Positions 33,646 to 43,266 of a DNA stretch of 64,000 nucleotides are shown here, one piece after another (the stretch's first letter is position 1; each line of letters starts with the position of its first letter). The DNA is taken from assembly GCF_002899945.2 (NCBI RefSeq), contig NZ_PPEG02000004.1, positions 248,001 to 312,000 on the forward strand. The letters run 5' to 3'. Below the pieces are notes generated by a model, which was not told the origin of the DNA, made no database searches, and worked only from the letters and a program-made list of their open reading frames with translations. A program made the position numbers and the translations under genes. Origin of the DNA: Chryseobacterium viscerum. GTDB taxonomy: Bacteria > Bacteroidota > Bacteroidia > Flavobacteriales > Weeksellaceae.

Positions 33646-35295
33646 ATGAAAACAGCAGACCTATATATTCGTGTTTCTACAGACGAACAAGCAGACAAAG
33701 GCTATTCCCAAAGAGATCAGGAAGAGCGGCTACGTCGCTTTTGCTCACAAAATAATATTACCGTTGGAAGAATTGTCTACGAAGACCATTCTGCAAAATC
33801 CTTCAACCGTCCCGAATGGACAAAATTGTTGGTTGATCTAAAGAAGAAAGGTTCTAAAACTAATTTGATCTTATTTACCAAATGGGACAGGTTCAGCAGA
33901 AACGCAGGCGATGCCTATCAGATGATAAGCATCCTTACCAAATTGGGAATAGATCCGCAAGCGGTTGAACAACCCCTTGATCTTTCTATTCCGGAAAACA
34001 AAATGATGCTGGCAATCTATCTTGCTGCGCCCGAAGTCGAGAATGACCGACGAGCATTGAATGTATTTTATGGAATGAGAAGAGCTGTAAAAGAAGGTCG
34101 TGTAATGGGAAAAGCACCTTTCGGATATGCCAACAAAACGACTGAAAACGGCAAGAAGTACATTGCACTCAGCGAACCAGAGGCATCAAAAATGAAGTGG
34201 GCATTCGAAGAAATATCGAAGGGAATATATGCTTCTAATCAGATAAGATTAAAAATGAATGAATCACTTCGGAAGAAGATTAGCCGAACATCTTTTCATA
34301 TCGCCATCAGAAATCCTGTTTATTGTGGAAAGGTCTTTATCCCCAAATTTAAAGAAGAAGATGCTTATTTTATTATTGGCCAACATCAGCCTTTGATCAC
34401 AGAGTCTCTATTTTATAGGGTACAGGATATTTTAGATGGGAAAAAGAGAATACAAAGACCTAACACCAAGATATTATCAGATGAATATTTTCCATTGAGA
34501 GGCTTTTTGATCTGTCCTAATTGTGGAAAGAATATTACGGCAAGTGCATCGAAAGGCAGAAATAACAGATACTATTATTATCATTGCAACGCTACCTGCG
34601 GGTTTCGCCAAAGGGCTGAGATTGTCAACACTGTTTTTGAGGATGGATTGAAGGCATTGGAAATGACAGAAACCGTTAAGAAATTGGTCAGAAAGGTATT
34701 CTTAAATTCTTATGAGAGATTCATTAAAACACCGAGACTCGAAAAGAAAACACTTTCCGATGAGATAGATAAATTAAATTCCAGATTGTCCGTAGCAAGA
34801 AATAAATTGCTTGCAGAAACGATTGATGATGATGAATATATTGAGATAAAAAAGGACTGTAAAGAGCAAATTGAAAGGCTGGAAATTCAGTTGAATATTC
34901 TACCCGAGCAATCAAAAGTTGACATTCCAAAACTTATCGATCAGGCTATTGAAAGTCTTACAAATATCTGGAAAACGTACTCGGAAGGCGGGATTGCGGT
35001 CAAACGGCAAATTATCGGTTCGATTTTCCCTGAAAAACTGGAATTTGACGGAAATCATTATCGAACCACCCGAATTAATACTATTGTAAATCTTATTTTC
35101 CAGATTAACAATGAGTTGCCAAAAAAAGAAAACAGGAGAAACGATAATCATAATCATTTCTCCTGCTATGTAGACCCACAGGGATTCGAACCCCGACTGA
35201 CGGTACCAAAAACCGGAGTGCTACCGTTACACTATAGGTCTGTTTCTATGCTGCGAAATTATAGAATTTATTTTAAATATGAAAATCAAAATTAA
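33646..35295 (+). CDS. Large serine recombinase (site-specific integrase/resolvase family)
   Basis: 549-aa frame. N-terminal resolvase domain with the catalytic serine in DLYIRVSTDEQ (Ser10) and the conserved R residues in TKWDRFSRN. Then the recombinase domain (GKAPFGYANK, FHIAIRNPVYCGKVFIP), the zinc-ribbon (FLICPNCGKNITAS ... YYHCNATCGF), and a coiled-coil motif (about 375-430). The last about 50 residues (from about KKENRRNDNHNH) are encoded by the tRNA-Gln terminator and the complement of the tRNA itself; the peptide CYVDPQGFEPRLTVP is a familiar tRNA-derived read-through. The native protein probably ended before this and the frame was extended when the element recombined at the tRNA. 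Confidence 0.93.
   Translation: MKTADLYIRVSTDEQADKGYSQRDQEERLRRFCSQNNITVGRIVYEDHSAKSFNRPEWTKLLVDLKKKGSKTNLILFTKWDRFSRNAGDAYQMISILTKLGIDPQAVEQPLDLSIPENKMMLAIYLAAPEVENDRRALNVFYGMRRAVKEGRVMGKAPFGYANKTTENGKKYIALSEPEASKMKWAFEEISKGIYASNQIRLKMNESLRKKISRTSFHIAIRNPVYCGKVFIPKFKEEDAYFIIGQHQPLITESLFYRVQDILDGKKRIQRPNTKILSDEYFPLRGFLICPNCGKNITASASKGRNNRYYYYHCNATCGFRQRAEIVNTVFEDGLKALEMTETVKKLVRKVFLNSYERFIKTPRLEKKTLSDEIDKLNSRLSVARNKLLAETIDDDEYIEIKKDCKEQIERLEIQLNILPEQSKVDIPKLIDQAIESLTNIWKTYSEGGIAVKRQIIGSIFPEKLEFDGNHYRTTRINTIVNLIFQINNELPKKENRRNDNHNHFSCYVDPQGFEPRLTVPKTGVLPLHYRSVSMLRNYRIYFKYENQN
35117..35165 (-). terminator. Terminator of tRNA-Gln, overlapped by the recombinase frame
   Basis: On the minus strand a perfect 9-bp stem (CAGGAGAAA at 35165-35157 with TTTCTCCTG at 35141-35133) is followed by a T-rich run (complement of 35121-35132). 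It lies six bases after the 3' end of tRNA-Gln and inside the 3' end of the serine recombinase reading frame. Confidence 0.85.
35171..35241 (-). tRNA. tRNA-Gln (anticodon TTG)
   Basis: 71-nt cloverleaf on the minus strand. Acceptor 5' AGACCTA pairs with 3' TGGGTCT plus discriminator A; D stem GTG/CAC; anticodon stem CCGGT with loop TTTTGGT (anticodon TTG); T arm CGGGG-TTCGAAT-CCCTG. The first pair of the anticodon stem is a C-T mismatch. CCA is not encoded. The recombinase reading frame overlaps it on the other strand. Confidence 0.93.
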
Positions 35296-35613
35296 AGATT
35301 AATTAACATAATAGAAGAGTAATTGCTTTACTTATTGATTGCCAAATCATTATTTTTTAATAAAAAAATTCAAAAAAACTACTTTCATCGTAAAATAGCA
35401 GAGTTGTGGATGTTGTTTATCCCATTTTAATTGAAAACTGTTTCATAAATTATCCTTTGTATAGTTGCTTTGAGAGTCTTTTCTCAGTTAATGCTCTCAA
35501 AACTATAGTTAAATAATAAAATCTTATCTTTGCAAAAAATTGGGCTCCAAAAGTTGGAGTAACCCATTAATAACATATCCTGAGCATAGCAAAAGGATTA
35601 TTAAACATTTTTT
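35296..35613. other. Intergenic region upstream of der with promoter
   Basis: 318 bases. TATCTTTG at 35525-35532 is the predicted -7 element of der, about 80 bases before its ATG. The rest is A/T-rich without a gene. It includes the 5' flank of tRNA-Gln (promoter on the minus strand, not clearly resolved). Confidence 0.5.
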
Positions 35614-36924
35614 ATGTCAAATATTGTTGCAATCGTTGGACGTCCTAACGTAGGAAAATCAACGCTTTTTAACCGTTTATTAGAAAGAAGAGAAGCCATT
35701 GTAGATTCTACAGCCGGTGTTACCAGAGACCGTCACTACGGAAAATCAGACTGGAATGGAGTAGACTTTACTGTAATTGATACAGGAGGTTATGATGTAG
35801 GTACAGATGATATCTTCGAAGAAGAAATCCGTAAGCAGGTACAATTGGCGATTGATGAAGCAACTTCCATTATCTTTATGATGAATGTGGAAGAAGGGCT
35901 TACTGATACAGATTACGAAATTTACAGACTTCTTAGAAGATCCAACAAACCGATTTATATCGTTATTAACAAAGTAGATTCTTCTAAAGAAGAACTTCCA
36001 GCAACAGAATTTTATCAGTTAGGAATAGATAAATATTATACACTTTCTTCTGCTACCGGTTCAGGAACAGGAGATTTGTTGGATGATATCGTTAAAGACT
36101 TCCCGACTACAGAATATAAAGACCCTTTTGAAGGATTGCCTAAAATTACTATTGCAGGTCGTCCAAACGTAGGGAAATCAACCATGACCAATGCTTTATT
36201 GGATGTTGAAAGAAATATTGTAACTGATATTGCAGGAACTACAAGAGACAGTATCCAGACTTTATACAATAAATTCGGACACGAGTTTGTATTGGTAGAT
36301 ACAGCAGGGATGAGAAGAAAGTCTAAAGTAAATGAAGACTTAGAATTCTATTCTGTAATGAGATCTATCCGTTCTATTGAATATTCTGACGTAGTTATCA
36401 TTATGGTGGATGCTACACAGGGATGGGAATCTCAGGATATGAACATCTTCGGATTGGCTCAGAAAAACAGAAAAGGAATTGTGATCCTTGTTAATAAATG
36501 GGATTTGATCGAAGACAAGCAGACCAATACGATACGTGATTTCGAAAAATCAATCAAAGATAAAATCGGTCAGTTCCAGGATATTCCAATCTTGTTCGTT
36601 TCAGCTTTAACGAAGCAGAGAATCTTAAAAGCTGTAGAACTGGCAATGGAGGTTTATGAAGACCGTAAGAAGAAGATCAAAACTTCAAAATTGAATGAAG
36701 TAATGCTTCCTATCTTCGAACAGACACCACCACCAGCATTGAAAGGGAAATATATTAAAATCAAATATTGTGTACAGCTTCCTACGCCGTCACCGCAGTT
36801 TGTATTTTTCTGTAACCTTCCTCAATATGTGAAGGAACCGTATAAAAGATTTACTGAAAATCAGCTGAGAAAAGAATTCGGGTTTACTGGAGTTCCAATT
36901 GAAGTATATTTCAGACAAAAATAA
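35614..36924 (+). CDS. der: Ribosome biogenesis GTPase Der (EngA)
   Basis: 436-aa essential GTPase for 50S subunit assembly. Two GTP-binding domains: first G1 GRPNVGKSTLFNRL at 8-21 with DTGG, NKVD; second G1 GRPNVGKSTMTNALL at about 183-197 with DTAG (DTAGMRRK) and NKWD. The C-terminal KH-like domain ends FTGVPIEVYFRQK. Length is normal. A terminator follows and the next gene is convergent. Core gene at the right boundary of the accessory region. Confidence 0.98.
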   Translation: MSNIVAIVGRPNVGKSTLFNRLLERREAIVDSTAGVTRDRHYGKSDWNGVDFTVIDTGGYDVGTDDIFEEEIRKQVQLAIDEATSIIFMMNVEEGLTDTDYEIYRLLRRSNKPIYIVINKVDSSKEELPATEFYQLGIDKYYTLSSATGSGTGDLLDDIVKDFPTTEYKDPFEGLPKITIAGRPNVGKSTMTNALLDVERNIVTDIAGTTRDSIQTLYNKFGHEFVLVDTAGMRRKSKVNEDLEFYSVMRSIRSIEYSDVVIIMVDATQGWESQDMNIFGLAQKNRKGIVILVNKWDLIEDKQTNTIRDFEKSIKDKIGQFQDIPILFVSALTKQRILKAVELAMEVYEDRKKKIKTSKLNEVMLPIFEQTPPPALKGKYIKIKYCVQLPTPSPQFVFFCNLPQYVKEPYKRFTENQLRKEFGFTGVPIEVYFRQK

Positions 36925-36943
36925 TTAGAACAATGTTCACAAA

Positions 36944-36973
36944 GAAATCCGGTAAGCTTGCTTACCGGATTTC
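36944..36973. terminator. Bidirectional terminator between der and the GNAT gene
   Basis: Perfect 13-bp stem GAAATCCGGTAAG (36944-36956) / CTTACCGGATTTC (36961-36973), loop CTTG, with T-rich tails on both sides; it serves both convergent genes. Confidence 0.85.
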
Positions 36974-37017
36974 TTATTTTCATCTAAATTTATAGGAGAA
37001 TACATTTCTTTTCTAGC

Positions 37018-37500
37018 TTACATCCATTTTTCATAGACCAATCTTACAGGCTGGTAACCTTGGGAAGAAAGCCAGATTTGCATGGTATCATTGGTACAAA
37101 GCGTATAACGGTATATTTTCCGGATTTTATAGCCTTTATATTCTTCTTCAAATGCTTTATTGAGAGCAGAGTAGATTCCCTGCTTCCTAAACTCTTTTTT
37201 CACATACCCTTCAGAAACATATAAATCATCTCCCTCTCCAAGTTCAAAATTACTGTCGTCTCTCTCTTCAATATATCCAAAAAGAAAACCTATAGCGTTG
37301 CCATCAATTTCTGCAATAAGAAAAGTGCCTTCATTTTCTTCCTCACATTCTGACATAAAACGGAGATAGCTTTCCCGGATCTGGCTCCAGTCGGCAGTTT
37401 TATCATTCATTGTTTTTTCTGAAACATGAAGTTCACCTACCAACTCATCTACAATAGGAAGGTTCTCATTGATTTTTATTTTTCTGATGGAATAATTCAT
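37018..37500 (-). CDS. GNAT-family N-acetyltransferase
   Basis: 160 aa. The acetyl-CoA-binding region is seen in GFLFGYIEERDDSN, LYVSEGYVKKEFRKQGIYSALNKAF (motif A, V...R.QGIYSAL) and a C-terminal LSSQGYQPVRLVYEKWM. The acceptor substrate is unknown; members of this family modify proteins, peptides or small amines. It is convergent with der. Confidence 0.88.
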   Translation of the reverse strand: MNYSIRKIKINENLPIVDELVGELHVSEKTMNDKTADWSQIRESYLRFMSECEEENEGTFLIAEIDGNAIGFLFGYIEERDDSNFELGEGDDLYVSEGYVKKEFRKQGIYSALNKAFEEEYKGYKIRKIYRYTLCTNDTMQIWLSSQGYQPVRLVYEKWM

Positions 37501-37519
37501 AATGATGTTTTTTTTAATT

Positions 37520-37660
37520 TGCTAGAAGCTGGAAGAGGGAGGATGGGGGGGGCTGTGACAGATATTATACCTGTTGTTTTGAAATAAAAGCTCAATAAAA
37601 AGACATTTATTCCTTTCATTCGCTTTCATCACCTCCATCATCCAGCCTCCAACTTCCCAC
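37520..37660. repeat. Degenerate intergenic repeat (GCTGGAAG/GGAGGATGG type)
   Basis: 37520-37550 (AGAAGCTGGAAG...GGAGGATGGGG) and 37627-37660 (CCTCCATCATCC..., its inverted form) are degenerate copies of the same word. They sit between the GNAT gene and the NRPS gene. The same style of low-complexity intergenic repeat is found at about 43.1 and 47.3 kb in this window and is frequent in Chryseobacterium. Confidence 0.55.
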
Positions 37661-37664
37661 ATAA

Positions 37665-40600
37665 TTACTTTCCTCTCAACGGACTTCCATACCATGATGT
37701 GTTATCAGAAAGAACTTCTCCTTTCATAACCAGAGAAAGAGGATCTATGTTGACATTATTTCCAATCTCACTATCATATAAGATAATAGTTCTTGAATTG
37801 ATCGTTGTCTGGCTTCCAATTTTTACACTGCCTATTTTCATGATTCTGTCTTCAAAAAGATGGGTTTGAGGACCGCAGTCTTCGTTCAGCATTGTTTCAT
37901 CTCCGATAGATACCATATCAAATTCTGTAATGTCAGTCGTATTAAGCCATACTCTTTTTCCGATTTTTACTCCCAGAAACCTCATAAAGAATGGCAACCA
38001 GAATGTACCCCGCAGAAAATCAAGAAAAAACTGTACAGGAAGTGCCTCATAAATGGTAGTAATTCCTTCACTCAACCATACTTTCATACTGTACATAGGC
38101 ATTTCGGTTTTCTTATACTTTCCGACCAGTATCCACTTCAGCAATACAGTGAAGAAAAATGAAGGTAACGCAACAATACCTAAATAATAAAACGGAGCCA
38201 GTAAAAGAAGATAATGAATATTCCCTTCCAGATAAGTACTGGTATACGCAATGAATAGTACACTGCAAATGATGACTACCGTTTGTGGAAGAATAATCCT
38301 GATTCCTTCTACAATAGCTCTGGCAAGCTTTAGACGGAATGGAGGATTGTAAGTAAGGCTATCCTGGAAGATCTCAGATTTTTGTCGGGAAGGAAGTCCT
38401 ATCGGAGGAGATCCGAACCAGTCTTTCTCAGTAGAATTTTTCAACTGTTCTTCAGAAGGAGCTTTACTCAGAACGCCAATCAGCATATTATTTCCAAGCT
38501 CATATCCCTGCGGAATCAATCCGCTGTTTCCTACAAAGCTGTTGCTTCCTATGGTCGTTTTTGATAAGATTAATTTTTCATTTCTTACATCATGTTCTCC
38601 AAGAATCACAGCATCCGCAATAAAGGAACCTTCTCCAATTTCTAGAAGATGGTGAGAAACATCACTGGCAGTCGATATTTCTGCATTTTTCCCTACTTTT
38701 GCGCCCATCATTCTGTAAAATTTACTGATGTAAATGGATGCAAAAAGTGGATGTACTATAATAAGAGACAGGTTGAAAATCTGATCCTTTATCCATTTTT
38801 TATAATACATAAAACTGTACACGGGATAGATTCCCGGTTTCATATTGTATTGTAAAATTCTAGTCAGTATGCTTACCACTCCAATAAATAATAAAATATA
38901 TACGGTAGAAAGTATTGGAGCCTGCCATAAATAATAAAAATTATAATCGGCTGAACGGTCATCCAGATAATATAAGGTATAAAGAGTAGGTGCTAAAGGC
39001 AAAACGATAAGAAGAGGAAAGAAAAATAGCGAACATGCATACATCAATGCAAATCGATTTCTCTTTCTTGCTGACGCCAGTTTTGGAACTTCAACCTCTT
39101 CACCTGATTTTACTCTTATTTTTTCAGCAGGACTCCCATTCCAAACTTCTCCAAATCCAATTCTTCCACCTTCATTAAGACAGCTTAAATCCTGAAGCTC
39201 TCCAAATTCCTCAATAACTGTATCTCCACACACAATAACAGAAGAACCAAGGTAAGCATGCGCTTTAATATGTACTTTTCGTATTCTTAAAATACCGTTT
39301 TCAACAGAAGCATTATCAATGCTACAGCCGGAACTGGTATTCACATTTTCATCAATGGTTACAAGATCTTCTGCAGAAATAGGAAGCAGGCTCAATTGAG
39401 CACTTGGGTGCACCTTTACTCCAAGCCATTTTAAATATTTCGGATATAAAGGGGTCTCTACAATAAATTCAGAAGGAAGTAACCTTTTAATTGTTTTCCA
39501 TAGCCACCATCTGAAATAATACCAGCCCCAAAGCGGATAGTCTCCTTCTTTTATTTTTCCGATCACCAGCCATTTGGTAAGAACGATAATGATGGAATAT
39601 ACTGGTGGAATCAACGTATACAATAAAACGGCACTCAATAAAGCATAATGCAGTCCATATCCATTAATCTGAAAATAATAATAGCTTAAATACGGGAAAA
39701 AGATCTGAATACTTAATAAAGCGAATACAACCAGTAAGCTGATCGTCTGGGCAATATTACAGGCAATATACTGAAACGTTGAAACCCTATGAAAAGGCTC
39801 CTGATGAGACACAGCCTGAGTGTGTTTATTTTTGAGACATTCAGCATAAGCTGACAAAGGACGGTTCTCATAGATTTCTTTTAATGAAGCAGTAGGAATT
39901 CCCGCTTTTTGACGAAGGTGGGAAACTAAGGTAGCGGCCAGCAGAGAATGTCCACCCAGATCAGTAAAAAAATCCTGACTCAGGTTAATTTCTTTTCCTG
40001 GAAATACCCATTTCAGAGTTTGAATAAGTTTTTCTTCTACAGGAGCTTCAGAATCAATGTTGATATCTTCGTTTTTCTCATGACTGGTGAAACTTTCAGG
40101 AATGGGAAGTCGTTTTCTGTCGATTTTACCACTGGGCATCCTTGGCATTTCTTTCAGCAGAACAATAGAAATCGGAACCATATAAGGAGCCAGAAACTTG
40201 GCCAGTTCCTTCCGCATTTCATTTTCATCAAAAGAAGACTCATTGTTCATCACAACGTATCCCACAAGTTGTCCCTGTTCGTTGGAATCTTCTTTTACAG
40301 CTACGGCAGCGGAAGAAACATCATGGAGCTGGTTCAGCCTGGATTCTATTTCGCCAAGCTCAATTCTGTAGCCGCGTAATTTGATCTGATCGTCTATTCT
40401 TCCCTGGAAATCGATGAAACCATCTTCACGTATAATAACAGCATCTCCGGTTTTGTAAATTTTGTCTCCAGGAAGTTCTTCCGGAAATGGATTAGATAAA
40501 AATTTCTGTTCGGTGAGTTCAGGAAGATTAAAATATCCATTACTTATCCCGGGACCGGAAATAACCATTTCACCCCGCTCTCCCCGCGCCACAATATTCA

Positions 40601-41588
40601 TATTTTCGTCAATCACGGCAACATGATAATTGGGAAGAGGAGGTCCTATTGTCAACTCTTGTTGACTATTCAGTTGAGCCATGTTGGAGGAAACCGTTGT
40701 TTCCGTAGGTCCATAGCTATTGATAAATGCTCTGTAAGGTTTGGCCCATTTTTCCTGTACCTGTTTTGTACAGGCTTCACCTCCCGTATTGATCAGTCTG
40801 ATGGCAGGAACTTCATCAATAATGGCTAAAATACTGGGAACTGCATGAAGTACAGTGATTTTATTTTTGATTAAAACATCGCTGAGTTCATCTATCGCTT
40901 TTACAGTAGTGGCATCGGCAATCCATATAGTAGCCCCTGCAAAGAGACTGATCCATACTTCCTCGCACCACATATCAAAAGATACGGAGAAACCCTGATA
41001 CACAATATCTGTATCATTTATTCCTATAAAATCCTGTTCAGAACGGATCAGATGACAGATGTTCCGGTGCGAAATGGGAATTCCTTTAGGGTTTCCGGTA
41101 CTTCCGGAAGTGAATAATACATAAGCCCAATTGTCCGGGGTATAATCCAAAACAGTGAAAGAAACAGGGGTTGGGGGCTGAGGAACAATTTCTAAAGGCT
41201 TACAGTGAATATGAGCATCAGTATCAGAAAAATAAGTCTTAACATTGATGTCTGTAAAAACTTTTTTTATTCTATCCTCTGGCATTTCCCGGTCTAAAGG
41301 AATGTATGCAGCACCAGCCTTCAAAATTCCAAGTATGGCTACAGGAAGCTCAAGACTTCTGGGATACCATACTCCTACACGATCACCGGGTTGTACTCCC
41401 TGATCTTGCAGTTGAAGGGCAATAGCATTGCTCCAGCTGTCTAATTCAGCATAGGATAATTTTTTATCTTTAAATATAAAGGCTGTTTTATCTTTATATT
41501 TTTCAAAGGTGGGAACCAGTAATTCAGGTAGAGTTTCTTCTTTGATAAACTCCGGGCTGATCTTTCCTAAAATAAGGCTTTTCATCAT
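37665..41588 (-). CDS. Pls/PosA-type non-ribosomal peptide synthetase
   Basis: 1307-aa membrane-anchored enzyme with one NRPS module. Residues about 20-505: adenylation domain (YVLFTSGSTGNPKG, SYGPTETTVSS, GYRIELGEIESRL, PSGKIDRKRL). About 525-595: carrier protein with phosphopantetheine serine (DLGGHSLLAATL). The remaining about 700 residues have several transmembrane segments (IAQTISLLVVFALL, LFFFPLLIVLPLAPTLY and others) alternating with left-handed beta-helix (hexapeptide) stretches such as TINSRTIILYDSEIG. This domain order is the Pls/PosA (epsilon-poly-lysine synthetase-like) family, which makes homopolymers of an amino acid without condensation domains. The amino acid is not predictable here. 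Confidence 0.92.
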   Translation of the reverse strand: MMKSLILGKISPEFIKEETLPELLVPTFEKYKDKTAFIFKDKKLSYAELDSWSNAIALQLQDQGVQPGDRVGVWYPRSLELPVAILGILKAGAAYIPLDREMPEDRIKKVFTDINVKTYFSDTDAHIHCKPLEIVPQPPTPVSFTVLDYTPDNWAYVLFTSGSTGNPKGIPISHRNICHLIRSEQDFIGINDTDIVYQGFSVSFDMWCEEVWISLFAGATIWIADATTVKAIDELSDVLIKNKITVLHAVPSILAIIDEVPAIRLINTGGEACTKQVQEKWAKPYRAFINSYGPTETTVSSNMAQLNSQQELTIGPPLPNYHVAVIDENMNIVARGERGEMVISGPGISNGYFNLPELTEQKFLSNPFPEELPGDKIYKTGDAVIIREDGFIDFQGRIDDQIKLRGYRIELGEIESRLNQLHDVSSAAVAVKEDSNEQGQLVGYVVMNNESSFDENEMRKELAKFLAPYMVPISIVLLKEMPRMPSGKIDRKRLPIPESFTSHEKNEDINIDSEAPVEEKLIQTLKWVFPGKEINLSQDFFTDLGGHSLLAATLVSHLRQKAGIPTASLKEIYENRPLSAYAECLKNKHTQAVSHQEPFHRVSTFQYIACNIAQTISLLVVFALLSIQIFFPYLSYYYFQINGYGLHYALLSAVLLYTLIPPVYSIIIVLTKWLVIGKIKEGDYPLWGWYYFRWWLWKTIKRLLPSEFIVETPLYPKYLKWLGVKVHPSAQLSLLPISAEDLVTIDENVNTSSGCSIDNASVENGILRIRKVHIKAHAYLGSSVIVCGDTVIEEFGELQDLSCLNEGGRIGFGEVWNGSPAEKIRVKSGEEVEVPKLASARKRNRFALMYACSLFFFPLLIVLPLAPTLYTLYYLDDRSADYNFYYLWQAPILSTVYILLFIGVVSILTRILQYNMKPGIYPVYSFMYYKKWIKDQIFNLSLIIVHPLFASIYISKFYRMMGAKVGKNAEISTASDVSHHLLEIGEGSFIADAVILGEHDVRNEKLILSKTTIGSNSFVGNSGLIPQGYELGNNMLIGVLSKAPSEEQLKNSTEKDWFGSPPIGLPSRQKSEIFQDSLTYNPPFRLKLARAIVEGIRIILPQTVVIICSVLFIAYTSTYLEGNIHYLLLLAPFYYLGIVALPSFFFTVLLKWILVGKYKKTEMPMYSMKVWLSEGITTIYEALPVQFFLDFLRGTFWLPFFMRFLGVKIGKRVWLNTTDITEFDMVSIGDETMLNEDCGPQTHLFEDRIMKIGSVKIGSQTTINSRTIILYDSEIGNNVNIDPLSLVMKGEVLSDNTSWYGSPLRGK

Positions 41589-41679
41589 TTAAAAATTACA
41601 ATATAGTCATAGAGGGAATATTTTGATAAATATACTTGATTTCTCCTCAGGCTCAATCTTTCAATTCGTTTTTTAGTTG

Positions 41680-41687
41680 TAATTTTG
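41680..41687 (+). promoter_or_regulatory. Predicted -7 element of upp
   Basis: TAATTTTG fits TAnnTTTG, 48 bases upstream of the upp ATG, in the 146-base divergent spacer with the NRPS gene. Confidence 0.55.
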
Positions 41688-41734
41688 CAAGAATTAATAT
41701 CAATTAACTGAAATTAAAAAAAAATAAAATTTTC

Positions 41735-42385
41735 ATGCTTACTATTTTATCGCAAAACTTTTCTCTTGTCAACGAATGGATCAACGAACTTCGAAACGTT
41801 GATATTCAGCACGACCGAATGAGATTCAGAAGGAATATGGAAAGAATCGGAGAGATTGCCGCTTTTGAAATCAGTAAAGGACTGGAGTATAAAGATGTTG
41901 AAATTCAAACTCCCTTAGATACAATAAAAAGCAGAGAAATTGCTGTACAGCCGGTTATTACAACTATTTTAAGAGCAGGAGTTCCTTTGTTTGAAGGGAT
42001 TCTGAACTATCTGGACAGAGCAGACTGTGGTTTTGTAGCCGCTTACAGAAAACATGATGCCAACGATTATTTTTCCATCAAACAGGATTATCTTACATGC
42101 CCAAGTATCGAAGGAAGACCTTTGATCGTAGCAGATCCTATGTTGGCAACTGGTGCTTCTTTAATTGAAGCGATTAAAGATTTGCTGACCAATGGAAATC
42201 CCACTCAGCTTCATATTGTGGCAGCCATTGCATCAAGACAAGGGGTTGAGACTATTCAGAATGCCTATCCTGAAGCTCACATCTGGGTAGGAGCTATCGA
42301 CGAGCAATTAACGTCCAAAGGTTATATTACACCTGGACTGGGAGATGCCGGAGATCTTAGCTACGGAGAAAAACTTCAAAGATAA
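41735..42385 (+). CDS. upp: Uracil phosphoribosyltransferase
   Basis: 216 aa. Converts uracil and PRPP to UMP in pyrimidine salvage. PRPP loop: LIVADPMLATGASLIEAI (about 131-148); uracil-binding end region GYITPGLGDAGDLSYGEKL; N-terminal REIAVQPVITTILRAGVPLFEGIL (69-92). Length normal. One base separates its stop from the convergent hydrolase. Confidence 0.97.
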   Translation: MLTILSQNFSLVNEWINELRNVDIQHDRMRFRRNMERIGEIAAFEISKGLEYKDVEIQTPLDTIKSREIAVQPVITTILRAGVPLFEGILNYLDRADCGFVAAYRKHDANDYFSIKQDYLTCPSIEGRPLIVADPMLATGASLIEAIKDLLTNGNPTQLHIVAAIASRQGVETIQNAYPEAHIWVGAIDEQLTSKGYITPGLGDAGDLSYGEKLQR

Positions 42386-42386
42386 T

Positions 42387-43073
42387 TTAAGAAAGATTCC
42401 AGAAATCTTTTATTAAATTCAAAAATAAATGAGGTCGTACTTTATCCATAGGATGCTTTGTATCCGGAAGTACGGCCAATTTTGCATTAGGAAGGCTTTT
42501 GTACACTCTTGTGCTCTCTTCGATAGTTACCATATTATCTTTGTCCCCAACCATAATTTGAACAGGAACATTAATAGCAGTCAGATTATTTTCTAAAGGA
42601 GGATTTTTACCCAGACCAATCATTAAATCAGCAATAGCCGGAAGAAGCTGCTTCCATTTTGATCCGTGCTGAGATTCTAAAAGTTGAGCATACTGCGGAA
42701 TTTTTTCAAGAATAACATCAGGATTAAGCATCTTGCTTTCTTTTAAAGCCTGTTCTTCAGTCCAGTCAAACTTCGTTCCCAGCGTTACAATAGAATTTAC
42801 ATTTTCAGGCGCTTTCATAGCATAGCAAAGGGCAGTATAACCTCCCATACTGTGTCCGAAGATGGAAACATCTGTCAAATTATTCACTTCACAATATTCA
42901 GATAATTCCTGAGTATACTTTTCAATACTGATGCCTTCTGCAGGAAGTTCCATATTTCCGTGTCCTGAAAATAAAGGAGTATGTATGGTAAAATATGATG
43001 AAAGAGTGCTCAGATAAGGCGTGAAAATATCGCTGTGACCTAAAGCTCCGTGTAATAAAATCAGATTGGGCAT
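42387..43073 (-). CDS. Alpha/beta hydrolase
   Basis: 228 aa. HG-oxyanion region LILLHGALGHS at the N-terminus, nucleophile elbow IFGHSMGGYTAL (Ser about 74), Asp in VGDKDNMV and catalytic His in LPDTKHPMD. Full triad present. Substrate unknown; similar proteins are esterases or thioesterase-like. Convergent with upp with a single-base gap. Confidence 0.9.
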   Translation of the reverse strand: MPNLILLHGALGHSDIFTPYLSTLSSYFTIHTPLFSGHGNMELPAEGISIEKYTQELSEYCEVNNLTDVSIFGHSMGGYTALCYAMKAPENVNSIVTLGTKFDWTEEQALKESKMLNPDVILEKIPQYAQLLESQHGSKWKQLLPAIADLMIGLGKNPPLENNLTAINVPVQIMVGDKDNMVTIEESTRVYKSLPNAKLAVLPDTKHPMDKVRPHLFLNLIKDFWNLS

Positions 43074-43119
43074 AGTGGTTTAGTTTCCGGAAAATTAGGA
43101 AAAAGAATTGAATAGGGAA

Positions 43120-43266
43120 AATAGATTGGGTAGGAGTGTAAGAGTGTGGGAGGGTTTGAGAGTCTGAAAGTTCTAGAGTTTGAAAATATTTTTTGAATAT
43201 AATCCCCGCACCCCGCACCCCGAAACTCATACCCCGTACCCTGAAACTCGCATCTCGCACTTCACA
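43120..43266. repeat. Low-complexity intergenic repeat
   Basis: The stretch contains repeated words: GAGTGT/GAGAGT/GTGGGAG at the left and CCCCGCACCCCG / ACCCCGTACCCTG / CTCGCATCTCGC on the right. It is the same repeat family as 47236-47325 (GAGAGT...GTGGGAG... CTCGAAACCCG). It lies between two genes and has no coding sense. Confidence 0.5.

Larger units (their letters stand above)
29568..35165. mobile_element. Putative integrated module at tRNA-Gln (recombinase end)
   Basis: Rightward genes 29568-33534 plus the large serine recombinase (33646) abut the 3' end and terminator of tRNA-Gln(TTG). This is the usual geometry of an integrative element attached to a tRNA gene. The left end is not located: I found no copy of the tRNA 3' end elsewhere in the window, so the boundary at 29568 is only the first gene of the rightward block and the element could extend through the defence island. 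Confidence 0.4.
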
